DNA of 64,000 bases from Marinibacterium anthonyi (GTDB lineage: Bacteria > Pseudomonadota > Alphaproteobacteria > Rhodobacterales > Rhodobacteraceae). This document shows positions 48,276 to 57,397 of this stretch, one piece after another (positions within the stretch are counted from its first letter, which is position 1; the number at the start of each line of letters is the position of its first letter). The translations under genes and the position numbers were made by a program. The stretch covers positions 3,521,501 through 3,585,500 of the forward strand of contig CP031585.1 of NCBI GenBank assembly GCA_003217735.2. The letters run 5' to 3'. The notes beneath the pieces are model-generated. The model saw nothing but the letters and a program-made list of their open reading frames with translations, was not told the origin of the DNA and ran no database searches.

Positions 48276-48625
48276 CGCTTGACCTGAACTTCCTCAAGGA
48301 TCTGACCGGGGTTTTGGCGTTCGCCATCTCGGTCATCTCCATGATCTATGCCGTCGTCGGCAACCGGCGGAAGGACATCGAGCGCCGTTTCCACGAAGGC
48401 AGCAAGCGCATGGATCGCCACGACCTGCGTCTGCAGGAGCTCGCGCAAACCGTGCAGGGCATGCCTGGGAAGGACGACATGCACCGGCTCGAGCTCCAGC
48501 TGAGCGAGATCGCCGGGGACATGAAGGCCATGTCGGCGACGATGCTCGGCATGTCCCAGAGCATGGCGCGGACCGAGAAGATCGTGGGCCGCCACGAGGA
48601 CCACCTGATGGGAGATCGTTCATGA
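48272..48625 (+). CDS. DUF2730 family phage protein
   Basis: The product has 117 residues from a GTG at 48272 that overlaps the holin stop. One N-terminal membrane helix ('GVLAFAISVISMIYAVVGNR') is followed by a coiled coil ('RMDRHDLRLQELAQTVQGMP', 'DMHRLELQLSEIAGDMKAMS'). It matches the layout of DUF2730 proteins in Mu-like phages, which may be spanin or lysis accessory proteins. It overlaps the next gene (ATGA). Confidence 0.82.
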   Translation: MTLDLNFLKDLTGVLAFAISVISMIYAVVGNRRKDIERRFHEGSKRMDRHDLRLQELAQTVQGMPGKDDMHRLELQLSEIAGDMKAMSATMLGMSQSMARTEKIVGRHEDHLMGDRS

Positions 48626-48927
48626 GCGATTATGTCGAGAAGTTCGTGAAGCCGCTTCGACGCGCCATCATCCTGCGCTTCCTGCAGAAGTCCAAGGATT
48701 ATGTCTCGAACGCCGATATCCTGACACACGTCATCAACGGCACCCAGGATGGCGTGAGCGCCTATTACAGCGAGGTAGTCGAGGATCTGCGCTGGCTGGA
48801 GGCAAAGGGCTACGTGACGATCGCGGGCGACAACACCGTGGTCGCGACAGCCACGCCGTCTGGCCGCCGCATTGCACGAGGTGAGAACATCGACGCGGGG
48901 ATCTCCCGCGATCTCCCGGAGCTGTGA
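48622..48927 (+). CDS. VpaChn25_0724-like winged-helix phage protein
   Basis: The product has 101 residues with a predicted winged helix: 'LRRAIILRFLQKSKDYVSNA' and 'YYSEVVEDLRWLEAKGYVTI', ending in a wing 'NTVVATATPSGRRIARGEN'. This family regularly sits between DUF2730 and DUF3486 genes in Mu-like phages, as here. Function is unknown. Confidence 0.8.
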   Translation: MSDYVEKFVKPLRRAIILRFLQKSKDYVSNADILTHVINGTQDGVSAYYSEVVEDLRWLEAKGYVTIAGDNTVVATATPSGRRIARGENIDAGISRDLPEL

Positions 48928-48930
48928 GAC

Positions 48931-49506
48931 ATGCCCCCTCCCCGCAAGGTCGATCTCCTGCCGGAAGAGTTCCGCGGCTGGCTCCAGGACGAACTCCGGT
49001 CCAGAGGCTTTGGCGATTATGTCGCCCTCGCCGACGCTCTCAACGGGCGGCTCGAAGACGCGGGTCTTGAACTCAGGATCGGCAAGAGCGCGATCCATGC
49101 CTACGGCCAGGAATACGAGGCCTTCGTCAAGGCGCAGGAGCAGGCCAGCGCCTGGGCCGTTAGCTGGATGAACGAGCAGGGCATGGAAGATGAGGCCAAG
49201 CGCCACAACGTGCTCTTCCAGATGATCACCACCCTCGCCTTCAAGGTCATGCAATCCGAGATGACCAAGAGCGGCGAAGAGATCGATCCCCTCGCCCTCG
49301 CCCGCCTCGGCAAGATGATGAAGGACGTCATCAGTTCGTCCGGGGTCCGCGAGAAGCTGATGGCCGATGAACGGGAGCGAGCCGCCCGCGAAGCCCGCGA
49401 ACAGATGCAGTCCGATCTGGAAACCCGCCTGGATGCTGGCGTGGCCCGGGGCGCGATGAACGCCGACGCCGCGCGGGCCGCCCGCGAGATCATGGGGTTC
49501 GCATGA
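48931..49506 (+). CDS. DUF3486 family protein (Mu gp27-like, terminase small subunit role)
   Basis: The product has 191 residues, helical. The N-terminal DNA-binding-like part has 'LLPEEFRGWLQDELRSRGFG' and 'IGKSAIHAYGQEYEAFVKAQ', and a long C-terminal coil 'LMADERERAAREAREQMQSD'. In Mu this protein precedes the large terminase and probably acts as small terminase. It starts three bases after the preceding gene. Confidence 0.88.
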   Translation: MPPPRKVDLLPEEFRGWLQDELRSRGFGDYVALADALNGRLEDAGLELRIGKSAIHAYGQEYEAFVKAQEQASAWAVSWMNEQGMEDEAKRHNVLFQMITTLAFKVMQSEMTKSGEEIDPLALARLGKMMKDVISSSGVREKLMADERERAAREAREQMQSDLETRLDAGVARGAMNADAARAAREIMGFA

Positions 49507-49533
49507 GGCTGCGGGTCCCCGGGCGGTGTCCGC

Positions 49534-50937
49534 ATGACTGACCCCGTCATCACCTTCCTGCCGTACCAGAAGCGCTGGCTCGAGGATCAGAGCCGCTTCA
49601 AGATCGGCATGTTCACCCGGCGCGGCGGCAAGACCTTCGGTGCCTGCGGCGAGATCGCCGACGATTGCTTCCAGGCCGAGATCGCCGGGCGCAAGACGCG
49701 CTGGACGATCCTGTCGCGCTCCGAGGCGACCGCGAAGGAAGCGATGGAGGATGCGTTGAAGCCGATCGTGCGGGGCTTCTTCGCGGCCTATAACCGGCTC
49801 TCCACCATCCGCCCGCCCGAGTTCGAGGAGGGCGAGTTCTACGCCCCCGAGCTCGACGCCACCTACAAGACCCACGAGGTCCGCTTTCCAAGCGGATCTC
49901 GGATCACCGCGCTCTCCTCCTCACCCGATGCGGCGCGGGGCTTCGGGGGCAACCTGCTCCTCGACGAGTTCGCGTTTCACCGCGACAGCCGTCGGATCTG
50001 GGGCTCGGCCTTTCCAGTCGCGGCGCGCGGCGGGCACAAGATCCGGGTGATCAGCACGCCCAACGGCAAGGGCAACAAGTTCTTCGAGCTGATGACAGCC
50101 GACGACACCGGCTGGTCCCGGCATCACGTCGACATTTATCAGGCCGTTGAACAGGGGCTTGAAGTCGACATCGACGAGCTGCGCGCCGGCATGTCCGACG
50201 AGGACGCCTGGGCGCAGGAGTTCGAACTGCACTGGCTCGACGCGGCCTCGAGCTGGCTCGACTATGACCTGATCGCCTCCTGCGAGGAGCCGCTGGCGGG
50301 CGATCCCGCCCGCTACACCGGCAAACCGGTCTATGTCGGCGTCGACATCGCAGCCCGCAACGACCTCTTCGTGATCTGGGTGGTCGAGGACCTGGGCGAC
50401 CGGCTGGTGACGCGCGAAGTCATCGCCGAGAAGCGGATCTCCTTCGCCGAACAGGATGCCCATCTCGCCTCCGTCTTCGACCGCTACACCGTGCTTCGCG
50501 TGGCGATCGACCAGACCGGCATGGGCGAGAAGCCCGTCGAAGATGCCACCCGGCGTTACGGCACATCGCGCGTCGACGGCGTGCTGTTCACGGCCGCGCG
50601 CAAGCTGGAACTGGCCACGGTCCTGAAGGAGCGCATGCAGGACCGGGCCTTCGCGATCCCCGCCGGCGACCCGGTGCTGCGTGCGGACCTGCATGCGATC
50701 CGCTCCCGCGTCGGACCGACCGGCATCCGCCGCCTGGTGGCAGAGGGTGACACTGACGGTCACGCCGACCGCTTCTGGGCCGCCGCCCTGGCCGCCGGCG
50801 CCGCTGCTGCCGCGCCCGTCGAATACGGCTATCGCGGCGTCACGCAGCGCGGGGACGCGAATGGCAATGACGATCATGGTCCCAATCGCCCCTGGTGGCG
50901 TCCGGCGCTCGGGACCGGAATGAGAGGGGGCATCTGA
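49534..50937 (+). CDS. Phage terminase large subunit (Mu gp28-like)
   Basis: This packaging motor has 467 residues. The ATPase part has a Walker A-like 'IGMFTRRGGKTFGACGEIAD' (28-34) and Walker B 'GGNLLLDEFAFHRDSRRIWG'. The C-terminal nuclease domain has Asp residues in 'GKPVYVGVDIAARNDLFVIW' and 'VAIDQTGMGEKPVEDATRRY'. It is intact, with full family length. It is followed by a DNA methylase gene rather than directly by the portal gene. Confidence 0.93.
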   Translation: MTDPVITFLPYQKRWLEDQSRFKIGMFTRRGGKTFGACGEIADDCFQAEIAGRKTRWTILSRSEATAKEAMEDALKPIVRGFFAAYNRLSTIRPPEFEEGEFYAPELDATYKTHEVRFPSGSRITALSSSPDAARGFGGNLLLDEFAFHRDSRRIWGSAFPVAARGGHKIRVISTPNGKGNKFFELMTADDTGWSRHHVDIYQAVEQGLEVDIDELRAGMSDEDAWAQEFELHWLDAASSWLDYDLIASCEEPLAGDPARYTGKPVYVGVDIAARNDLFVIWVVEDLGDRLVTREVIAEKRISFAEQDAHLASVFDRYTVLRVAIDQTGMGEKPVEDATRRYGTSRVDGVLFTAARKLELATVLKERMQDRAFAIPAGDPVLRADLHAIRSRVGPTGIRRLVAEGDTDGHADRFWAAALAAGAAAAAPVEYGYRGVTQRGDANGNDDHGPNRPWWRPALGTGMRGGI

Positions 50938-51112
50938 CATGTGTCGACACCCCCTCGGCCAGTTTCAAACCAAAGGCCCTGTGCAGGGGCCGGGAGCTGT
51001 TGGAGCAGCTCTCGACACGGGGAATCCGTCAAGAGCCCCCGCCGACCTCCGAAGAATCAAGATCGCCCTGCCCGAGAATGTTCGGCGGCGGCGTGAACCG
51101 GAGTCAATCCAA

Positions 51113-51919
51113 GTGCCTTTCGCACCAGTCAAACCTGTCGCCCCCTACCTCGGAGGGAAAAGAAACCTTGCTAAACGCATTTGCCGGATCATCGACGCGG
51201 ATCCGCACACGACCTATGCCGAGCCCTTCGTCGGCATGGGCGGCATCTTTCTGCGACGCAGCCGCGCGGCGCGGTCCGAGTTCATCAATGACCTGAACGG
51301 CGACGTCTACACGCTCTTCCGCATCTTGCAGGAGCATTACGTCGCCTTCCTCGACCTGCTGCGGTTCCAAATCACGACGCAGGAGAATTTCAACCGGCTG
51401 GTGTCGGTCGATCCGGAGACGCTGACCGATCTGCAGCGCGCGGCGCGGTTCCTCTATATCCAGCGCTGCGCGTTCGGGGGGAAGGTCTCGGGGCGCAACT
51501 TCGGGATTTCAAAGGACCGGCCCTCCCGGTTCAACCTGACCACGCTGGAGCCGGATCTGGAGGCGCTGCATTCGCGCCTGGCCGGGGTCACCGTGACGCG
51601 GCTGGACTTCGGGGCCTTCATCACGCGGATCGATCAGCCCGGCACCTTCTTCTATCTCGACCCGCCGTACTGGGGCAGCGAGGGCGACTATGGTCGGCAG
51701 GCCTTTGACCGATCCCGTTTTACCGACCTCGCGGACCAGCTCCGGCAGATCCAGGGGCGGTTCCTGCTGTCGATCAACGATGTCCCGGAGGTCCGCGATC
51801 TCTTTGACTGGGCGCACCTCCGCCCGGTCGAGACCTCCTATTCCGTCGCAAAGCACTCCGCCGGATCCCGCGCCGGGGAACTGCTGATTTCCAACTTCGA
51901 TCTCCAAGAGGGAGGCTGA
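51113..51919 (+). CDS. D12-class N6-adenine DNA methyltransferase (Dam-like)
   Basis: The product has 268 residues from a GTG at 51113 with GGAG nine bases before; an ATG at 50939 would add 58 low-complexity residues and is less likely. The SAM motif is 'APYLGGKRNLAKRI' (12-17) and 'TYAEPFVGMGGIFLRRS', and the catalytic DPPY is residues 183-186 in 'FFYLDPPYWGSEGDYGRQAF'. It probably protects phage DNA from host restriction or marks it, like Mom/Dam functions. It sits between terminase and portal, an unusual place. Confidence 0.9.
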   Translation: MPFAPVKPVAPYLGGKRNLAKRICRIIDADPHTTYAEPFVGMGGIFLRRSRAARSEFINDLNGDVYTLFRILQEHYVAFLDLLRFQITTQENFNRLVSVDPETLTDLQRAARFLYIQRCAFGGKVSGRNFGISKDRPSRFNLTTLEPDLEALHSRLAGVTVTRLDFGAFITRIDQPGTFFYLDPPYWGSEGDYGRQAFDRSRFTDLADQLRQIQGRFLLSINDVPEVRDLFDWAHLRPVETSYSVAKHSAGSRAGELLISNFDLQEGG

Positions 51920-51920
51920 C

Positions 51921-53555
51921 ATGGCAACCGCACAGCTGGTCGACCAATGGGGGCGCCCAGTCCGGCGTGCCGAGCTGCGCCGCGAGATCGCCGCGCCGAC
52001 CATCGGCGGCGTGCGCTCGCCCATCACCGGCTATCCCGGCGACGGGCTCAATCCGGAGCGGCTGGCAGTCATCCTGCGCGAGGCCGACGCCGGTGACCCG
52101 ATCCGCTACCTGGAGCTGGCCGAGACGATCGAGGAACGGGACCTGCATTACGTGGGCGTCCTCGGTACGCGGAAACGGTCGGTCAGCCAGATCGAGATCA
52201 CGGTCGAGGAAGGCGGCGAGAGCCAGCACGATCTCGACATGGCCGAGATGGTTCGTGACTGGCTGATGCGGGACGAGCTCTCGGACGAGACCTTCGACAT
52301 CCTCGACGCCATGGGCAAGGGCTACAGCCTGACCGAGATCCTCTGGGAGACGTCCTCCCTGCAATGGCAGCCGGCGCGGCTCGAGTATCGCGACCCGCGC
52401 TGGTTCCGCTTTGACCGGCGCGACCTGGCCACGCCGATGATGCTCGACGAAGGCGGCGCGGAAATCCCGCTGCCGGCCTACAAGTTCATCTTCGCCCGGA
52501 TCCGGGCCAAGAGCGGACTTGCGTTGCGGTCCGGGCTGGCCCGCCTGGCCACCTGGAACTGGATGTTCAAGGCCTACACCCAGCGGGACTGGGCGATCTT
52601 CACCCAGACCTACGGTCAGCCGATCCGGGTCGGCAAGTACGGGCCCGGCGCCGATGAGAAGGACCGGGACACGCTCTTCAGGGCGGTGGCGAATATCGGC
52701 GGCGACTGCGCGGCGATCATTCCCGAGAGCATGCTGATCGAGTTCGTCGAGGCGAAGAATGTCGGATCCTCCACCGATCACTACGAGCGCCGCTCGGACT
52801 GGCTGGACAAGCAGATCTCGAAGGCGGTGCTGGGCCAGACGGCGACCACAGATGCCGAAACCGGGGGGCTCGGTTCCGGCAAGGAACACCGCGAGGTGCA
52901 GAAGGACATCGAGGCGGCCGACTGCAAGGCGCTGGCCGCGATCCTGAACCGCGACCTGGTGCGGCCCTGGATCGATCTGGAGTATGGGCCGCAGGAGGCC
53001 TATCCTCGCATCGTCATCCAGCGGCAGGAGCCGGAGGACCTGAAGGCCTTCTCCGACGCGATCGGCCCGATGATCGACCGGGGCCTGCGTGTCGCGGCCT
53101 CCGACGTGCTGGACAAGTTCGGCCTGCCCGAGGCGGCAAAAGACGCCGAAATCCTCCGTCCAACCGGCCAAAATGGCCCGCAGACGCAGGTGCAACCGCC
53201 GGATGGGAACGCAATGCCTCCTGAGAGCTCGATTAAACACCCTTTTAATACCCACCTCGGCTCTCCGGGCACCGATGCCGCCCTGCACACGGATGGCCCC
53301 TCAGCGGGCCGCTCAGAGCCTCTCGCTCCGGCGGTCGATCGGCTGGCGAAAGAGGCCGCGCCGCAGATCGGGCAGATGCTCGACCAGATCGAGGTTATGC
53401 TGGAGGTGGCGGGCTCTCTCGAGGAGGCCCGCGAGATGATGCTGGCCGCCTGGCCAACGCTGGGGACCGAAGGTCTGGCGCGGGTGCTGGGAGAGGCGTT
53501 CCTGGCGGCCCATGCCGGGGGACGGGCGATGATCCAGGAGGAAACGGATGGCTAA
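51921..53555 (+). CDS. Portal protein (Mu gp29-like, DUF935)
   Basis: The product has 544 residues. DUF935 features are 'GLNPERLAVILREADAGDPI', 'LAETIEERDLHYVGVLGTRK', 'FDILDAMGKGYSLTEILWET', 'TWNWMFKAYTQRDWAIFTQT' and 'SDWLDKQISKAVLGQTATTD'. It forms the ring at the capsid vertex for packaging and tail attachment. The C-terminal third contains a Pro/Ser-rich stretch (about residues 415-465) before a final helical part. Its stop overlaps the gpF gene start by eight bases. Confidence 0.93.
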   Translation: MATAQLVDQWGRPVRRAELRREIAAPTIGGVRSPITGYPGDGLNPERLAVILREADAGDPIRYLELAETIEERDLHYVGVLGTRKRSVSQIEITVEEGGESQHDLDMAEMVRDWLMRDELSDETFDILDAMGKGYSLTEILWETSSLQWQPARLEYRDPRWFRFDRRDLATPMMLDEGGAEIPLPAYKFIFARIRAKSGLALRSGLARLATWNWMFKAYTQRDWAIFTQTYGQPIRVGKYGPGADEKDRDTLFRAVANIGGDCAAIIPESMLIEFVEAKNVGSSTDHYERRSDWLDKQISKAVLGQTATTDAETGGLGSGKEHREVQKDIEAADCKALAAILNRDLVRPWIDLEYGPQEAYPRIVIQRQEPEDLKAFSDAIGPMIDRGLRVAASDVLDKFGLPEAAKDAEILRPTGQNGPQTQVQPPDGNAMPPESSIKHPFNTHLGSPGTDAALHTDGPSAGRSEPLAPAVDRLAKEAAPQIGQMLDQIEVMLEVAGSLEEAREMMLAAWPTLGTEGLARVLGEAFLAAHAGGRAMIQEETDG

Positions 53556-54369
53556 TCTGGCAACCGTCTTCCGTCGCCCCTTCCGCGAACAGGTGGCGGC
53601 CTTCCGGCTGCGGCTCGGCAACCTGGTCCCGACATCGCGCTGGGACGATCTGCGAAAAGAGCAGCACGACCGCGCCTTCGTCGTCGCCGGGGCCATGAAG
53701 GCGGACCTGCTGGCCGATCTCGGGGCAGCGATGGACAAGGCGATCACGGAGGGCACGAGCCTCGAGGAGTTCCGGCGCGATTTCCGGGCGACGGTGGAGA
53801 AGCACGGCTGGCATGGCTGGACGGGTGAAGGCAGGGCGGCCGGGGAAGCCTGGCGCACCCGGGTGATCTACCGCACCAACATGCGCACCTCCTACATGGC
53901 GGGCCGCTACGCTCAGCTGACCGAGGGCAACTTCGCCTTCTGGATCTACTTCCACGGCGGCTCGGCCGAGCCGCGCCTTCTGCACCTGTCGTGGAACGGC
54001 ATCGCGCTTCCGCCCGACCATCCGTTCTGGGCCAAACATTTCCCGCCGAACGAATGGGGGTGCAGCTGCTACGTCTCCGGCGCCCGCACCGAGGCCGGCG
54101 TCCGGCGCCTGGGCGGCGATCCGGATAAAGTGCTGCCCGAGACCTGGAACAGCATCGACCCGCGCACCGGCGAACCGGCCGGCGTCGGCAAGGGCTGGGG
54201 TTATGCCCCAGGGGCCATCGTGGTCGACGATCTGCTCCGGATCGTGCGGGACAAGGTGACCACCCTGCCGCCGAAGATCGCCGCGGCCTTCGTCAACGAT
54301 CTGGCCGAGCGCTTTGCGGAAACGGCCCTGGGTCGTGCCCTGCGCGAGATCGCGGATGGGCTGGCCTGA
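53548..54369 (+). CDS. Phage head morphogenesis protein (Mu gpF-like)
   Basis: This minor head protein has 273 residues. It has 'ITEGTSLEEFRRDFRATVEK', 'RVIYRTNMRTSYMAGRYAQL' and the Cys/His-containing end 'PFWAKHFPPNEWGCSCYVSG', all typical of the Mu F family. It is needed for capsid assembly. It is coupled to portal by overlap and followed three bases later by gpG. Confidence 0.92.
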   Translation: MANLATVFRRPFREQVAAFRLRLGNLVPTSRWDDLRKEQHDRAFVVAGAMKADLLADLGAAMDKAITEGTSLEEFRRDFRATVEKHGWHGWTGEGRAAGEAWRTRVIYRTNMRTSYMAGRYAQLTEGNFAFWIYFHGGSAEPRLLHLSWNGIALPPDHPFWAKHFPPNEWGCSCYVSGARTEAGVRRLGGDPDKVLPETWNSIDPRTGEPAGVGKGWGYAPGAIVVDDLLRIVRDKVTTLPPKIAAAFVNDLAERFAETALGRALREIADGLA

Positions 54370-54372
54370 CCG

Positions 54373-54888
54373 ATGCCCCGGATCGAGTTCACTGATGACG
54401 GGTTGAGCGCGGCCCTTGCCCGCGTCGCCGATGCGCTCTCCGACACGACGCCGCTGATGCAGGACATTGGCGAATACATGGTCAAAAGCACCAACGACAA
54501 CTTCGCCAGCGGCACCGATCCCGAGGGCCGGCCCTGGGCGCCGCGTTCGCAAACCACGCTGGACGCCTATGCCGCGCGCAAGGACAAGCCGGGTCCGCGC
54601 CCGCTGATCGGGCCGACGAAAAGCCTCTCGGGCACCATCAGCTACGAAGCGGATGCCGACAGCGTGTCCTGGGGCTCGAACATGATCTACGCGGCGGTCC
54701 AGCAGTTCGGCGCCGAGGCCGGTGCGTTCGGCGCGCGGATCGGGGTCAACGAGAAGGGCCGGAGGTATTTCATGCCGATCCCCTGGGGCAACATTCCGGC
54801 GCGGCCGTTCCTGGGCGTGGACAAGGATGACGAGACCGGATTGCTGGAGCTCGTCACCGAATATCTGGAGACGGCCGCAGGTGATTGA
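54373..54888 (+). CDS. Phage virion morphogenesis protein (Mu gpG-like)
   Basis: The product has 171 residues with the tail completion/virion morphogenesis pattern: 'DTTPLMQDIGEYMVKSTNDN', 'DPEGRPWAPRSQTTLDAYAA', 'AAVQQFGAEAGAFGARIGVN' and 'IPARPFLGVDKDDETGLLEL'. In Mu gpG is a head-tail joining factor. It is intact. Confidence 0.9.
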   Translation: MPRIEFTDDGLSAALARVADALSDTTPLMQDIGEYMVKSTNDNFASGTDPEGRPWAPRSQTTLDAYAARKDKPGPRPLIGPTKSLSGTISYEADADSVSWGSNMIYAAVQQFGAEAGAFGARIGVNEKGRRYFMPIPWGNIPARPFLGVDKDDETGLLELVTEYLETAAGD

Positions 54889-54956
54889 CGGGCCGCGCTT
54901 CGACGCGCAAGGTTGATCCGGCCCTCCCGGCCCCTCCCCTGAACAACCCGTTGTGC

Positions 54957-56033
54957 ATGTTTGCGATCCGCGCGGTCGGCGATGATCGCCGCATGGACAA
55001 CGAGCTGATCTTCCTTTCGACCATTCCCCTTCCCGCTCCGGCGCAGGGAACCATCGTGCCCGAATGGGTGCATCTGGTCCCCAAGGGGACTTTCCAGAGC
55101 CGCGACGGACGTGGCCCCTGGGTCTACACGGACGCGAAGGCGCTGATCGAGGAAAGCTACGCCCGTCGTCGCCACATTCATATCGACGAGAACCACAGCA
55201 CCGATACGGCGGCGAAGATCGGGTTCTCGGCGCCGGCGCGCGGCTTCATCACCGAGATGGAAGAGCGCGAGAACGGCATCTGGGGAAAGGTCCAGTGGAA
55301 CGAGAGCGGCAAGGCGCTGCTCTCGGACCGGGCCTATTGGGGCATTTCGCCCGTCCTGTCCCACGACAAGAAAACCGGTCGGGTGAGCGCCATCGCCCGA
55401 GCAGCCCTCACCAACGATCCCGCCTTGCGCGAGCTGATCGCGCTCAACAGCACGGAGACCATGATGGACCGCAGCAAGCTGGCCAGGATGCTTGGCCTCT
55501 CCGAGGACGCCTCGGAGACCGAACTCGAAACCACCTTGGCCACGCGCCTGGGCGATGACGGCGAGAAGGACACGGCACTGACGACGTCGCTCTCTCAGAT
55601 CGGCACGGCGATGGGCCTCGAGGGCGAGGTGTCGCTGTCGGCGATCCTCGCCACAGCCAAGGGCCTCAAGGCCGCTGGCGATGCCCAGGCCGAACAGCTC
55701 GCCACGCTGCAGACCGAGGTCACGGGCCTGAAGGAAGCCGGCAAGCGCAAGGCGGCAGAGGATTATGTCGATGGCGCGATCCGCGATCGCCGGGCCGGCG
55801 TGAAGGCCAGCCGCGAGGACTACGTGGCGCTCCACATGGAAGATGCCGCGCGCTGCGAGAAGATCATCAAGGGTCTTCCGAAGCTCGACCCCACGAATGC
55901 GACGATCGAGCCGCCCGCGCCGAAGGAGGGCGAGGTCGCGCTCAGCACCGAGCAGCAGTGCGTCGCCGACATGCTCGGCCTCGACCCGGCCGCGATGGCC
56001 AAGACGATCAGCGATGAGGAGACCCTGCAATGA
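54957..56033 (+). CDS. Phage head maturation protease/scaffold (Mu gpI-like)
   Basis: The product has 358 residues from the ATG at 54957 (MFAIRAVGDDRRM); an ATG at 54993 (MDNELIFLS) is an equal alternative. The protease domain has 'VHLVPKGTFQSRDGRGPWVY', 'IHIDENHSTDTAAKIGFSAP' (His and catalytic surroundings) and 'LSDRAYWGISPVLSHDKKTG' (Ser region). The C-terminal helical part ('QLATLQTEVTGLKEAGKRKA') acts as scaffold. It overlaps the next gene by four bases. Confidence 0.9.
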   Translation: MFAIRAVGDDRRMDNELIFLSTIPLPAPAQGTIVPEWVHLVPKGTFQSRDGRGPWVYTDAKALIEESYARRRHIHIDENHSTDTAAKIGFSAPARGFITEMEERENGIWGKVQWNESGKALLSDRAYWGISPVLSHDKKTGRVSAIARAALTNDPALRELIALNSTETMMDRSKLARMLGLSEDASETELETTLATRLGDDGEKDTALTTSLSQIGTAMGLEGEVSLSAILATAKGLKAAGDAQAEQLATLQTEVTGLKEAGKRKAAEDYVDGAIRDRRAGVKASREDYVALHMEDAARCEKIIKGLPKLDPTNATIEPPAPKEGEVALSTEQQCVADMLGLDPAAMAKTISDEETLQ

Positions 56034-56467
56034 CCGCGCTCGTCCAGGGCCGACTGGCCCCGCGCCGCGAAGGCGACTACCGCGAAGGACCCGTGGCGGC
56101 CGCGACGACCCTCTTCACCGGCGCGCTGCTGATGCGCAATGCCTCGGGCCTGCTGGTGGAGGGCCAGACCGCCACCGGCCTCGTGGGCGTGGGCGTCGCC
56201 GAGACCATCGCCGACAACGCCTCGGGCGCCGCCGGTGATCTGACCGTGCGCTATCGCTCCGGCATCTACCGGATGGCGAACTCGGCCAGCACCGACGAGA
56301 TCACCGCCGCCGACGTGGGCAAGCTCTGCTACGCGGTCGACGACCAGACCGTCGCCAAGACCGACGCCACGTCCACCCGCTCCCCCGCCGGCATCGTCGA
56401 TGCGGTGGACACCCTTGGGGTCTGGGTGCGGTTCGACGAGGCGCTGACGGCCGCGCTCGCGGCCTGA
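56030..56467 (+). CDS. Capsid decoration (cement) protein, DUF2190-like
   Basis: The product has 145 residues, beta-rich: 'LFTGALLMRNASGLLVEGQT', 'LVGVGVAETIADNASGAAGD' and 'PAGIVDAVDTLGVWVRFDEA'. The pattern of a removable feature with a 'YRSGIYRMANS' strand fits capsid-stabilising proteins. It lies just before the major capsid gene, as usual. Confidence 0.78.
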   Translation: MTALVQGRLAPRREGDYREGPVAAATTLFTGALLMRNASGLLVEGQTATGLVGVGVAETIADNASGAAGDLTVRYRSGIYRMANSASTDEITAADVGKLCYAVDDQTVAKTDATSTRSPAGIVDAVDTLGVWVRFDEALTAALAA

Positions 56468-56489
56468 TCCTGACAGGAGACATAATCCC

Positions 56490-57383
56490 ATGATCATCAC
56501 CCAATCCTCCGTCGCAGCGCTCCGGGTCGGCTTCAAGACCGAGTTCCAGCGCGCCCTGGGCGAAGCCCCGAAGATGCGCGACCGTGTCGCCATGACGATC
56601 CGCTCGTCGACGCGCGAGAACACCTATGGCTGGCTCAAGCAGATGTCCGGCATGTCTGAATGGATCGGCCCGCGCCAGATCGACGGCATGACCGAGGCCG
56701 GCTACACCATCGTGAACCGGCACTTCCAGAAGTCCGTCGAGGTCAACCGCAACGACATCGAGGACGACAACCTCGGCGTTTATACCCCCATGTTCACCAT
56801 GCTGGGCGAAGCGGCCGGCGCCTATCCCGAGACCATGGTCTGGGACCTGCTGAAGGCCGGGTTCACCACCGACTGTTGGGACGGGCAGAACTACTTCGAC
56901 ACCGACCACCCGATCACCGACGAGAACGGCCAGGACACGGTCTTCTCGAACACCGGCGGCGGGTCGGGCACGCCCTGGTTCCTGCTCTGCACCAACCGGG
57001 CGCTGAAGCCGATCATCCTCCAGGAACGCAAACCGATCAGCTTCACCTACAAGGACCGCGACACCGACGACAACGTGTTCAGCAACAACACGTTCATCTA
57101 CGGCGCGGACTGGCGGGGCAACGTGGGCTTCGGCGTGCCGCAGATGGCCTACGGCTCGAAACAGACGCTCGACGCGACCTCCTATGCCGCCGCCTATGCC
57201 GCGATCGAAAGCATGAAGGGTGACGGCGGCCGGCCGCTGGGGCTGAAACCGAACCTGCTGGTGGTGCCGCCCAACCTGCGCTCGGCCGCGCAGAAGCTGC
57301 TCAACTCCGAATACGCCTCGGGCGGCGAGACCAACGAGTGGAAAGGCACCGCCGAGCTGCTCGTGGTGCCCTGGCTCGCCTGA
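56490..57383 (+). CDS. Major capsid protein (Mu gpT-like)
   Basis: The product has 297 residues. Mu T-family features are 'LRVGFKTEFQRALGEAPKMR', 'STRENTYGWLKQMSGMSEWI', 'VNRNDIEDDNLGVYTPMFTM' and 'DTDHPITDENGQDTVFSNTG'. The C-terminal end 'TAELLVVPWLA' follows 'LVVPPNLRSAAQKLLNSEYA'. It is full length with AGGAGA upstream. Confidence 0.95.
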   Translation: MIITQSSVAALRVGFKTEFQRALGEAPKMRDRVAMTIRSSTRENTYGWLKQMSGMSEWIGPRQIDGMTEAGYTIVNRHFQKSVEVNRNDIEDDNLGVYTPMFTMLGEAAGAYPETMVWDLLKAGFTTDCWDGQNYFDTDHPITDENGQDTVFSNTGGGSGTPWFLLCTNRALKPIILQERKPISFTYKDRDTDDNVFSNNTFIYGADWRGNVGFGVPQMAYGSKQTLDATSYAAAYAAIESMKGDGGRPLGLKPNLLVVPPNLRSAAQKLLNSEYASGGETNEWKGTAELLVVPWLA

Positions 57384-57397
57384 CGGAGACCGGAGCC

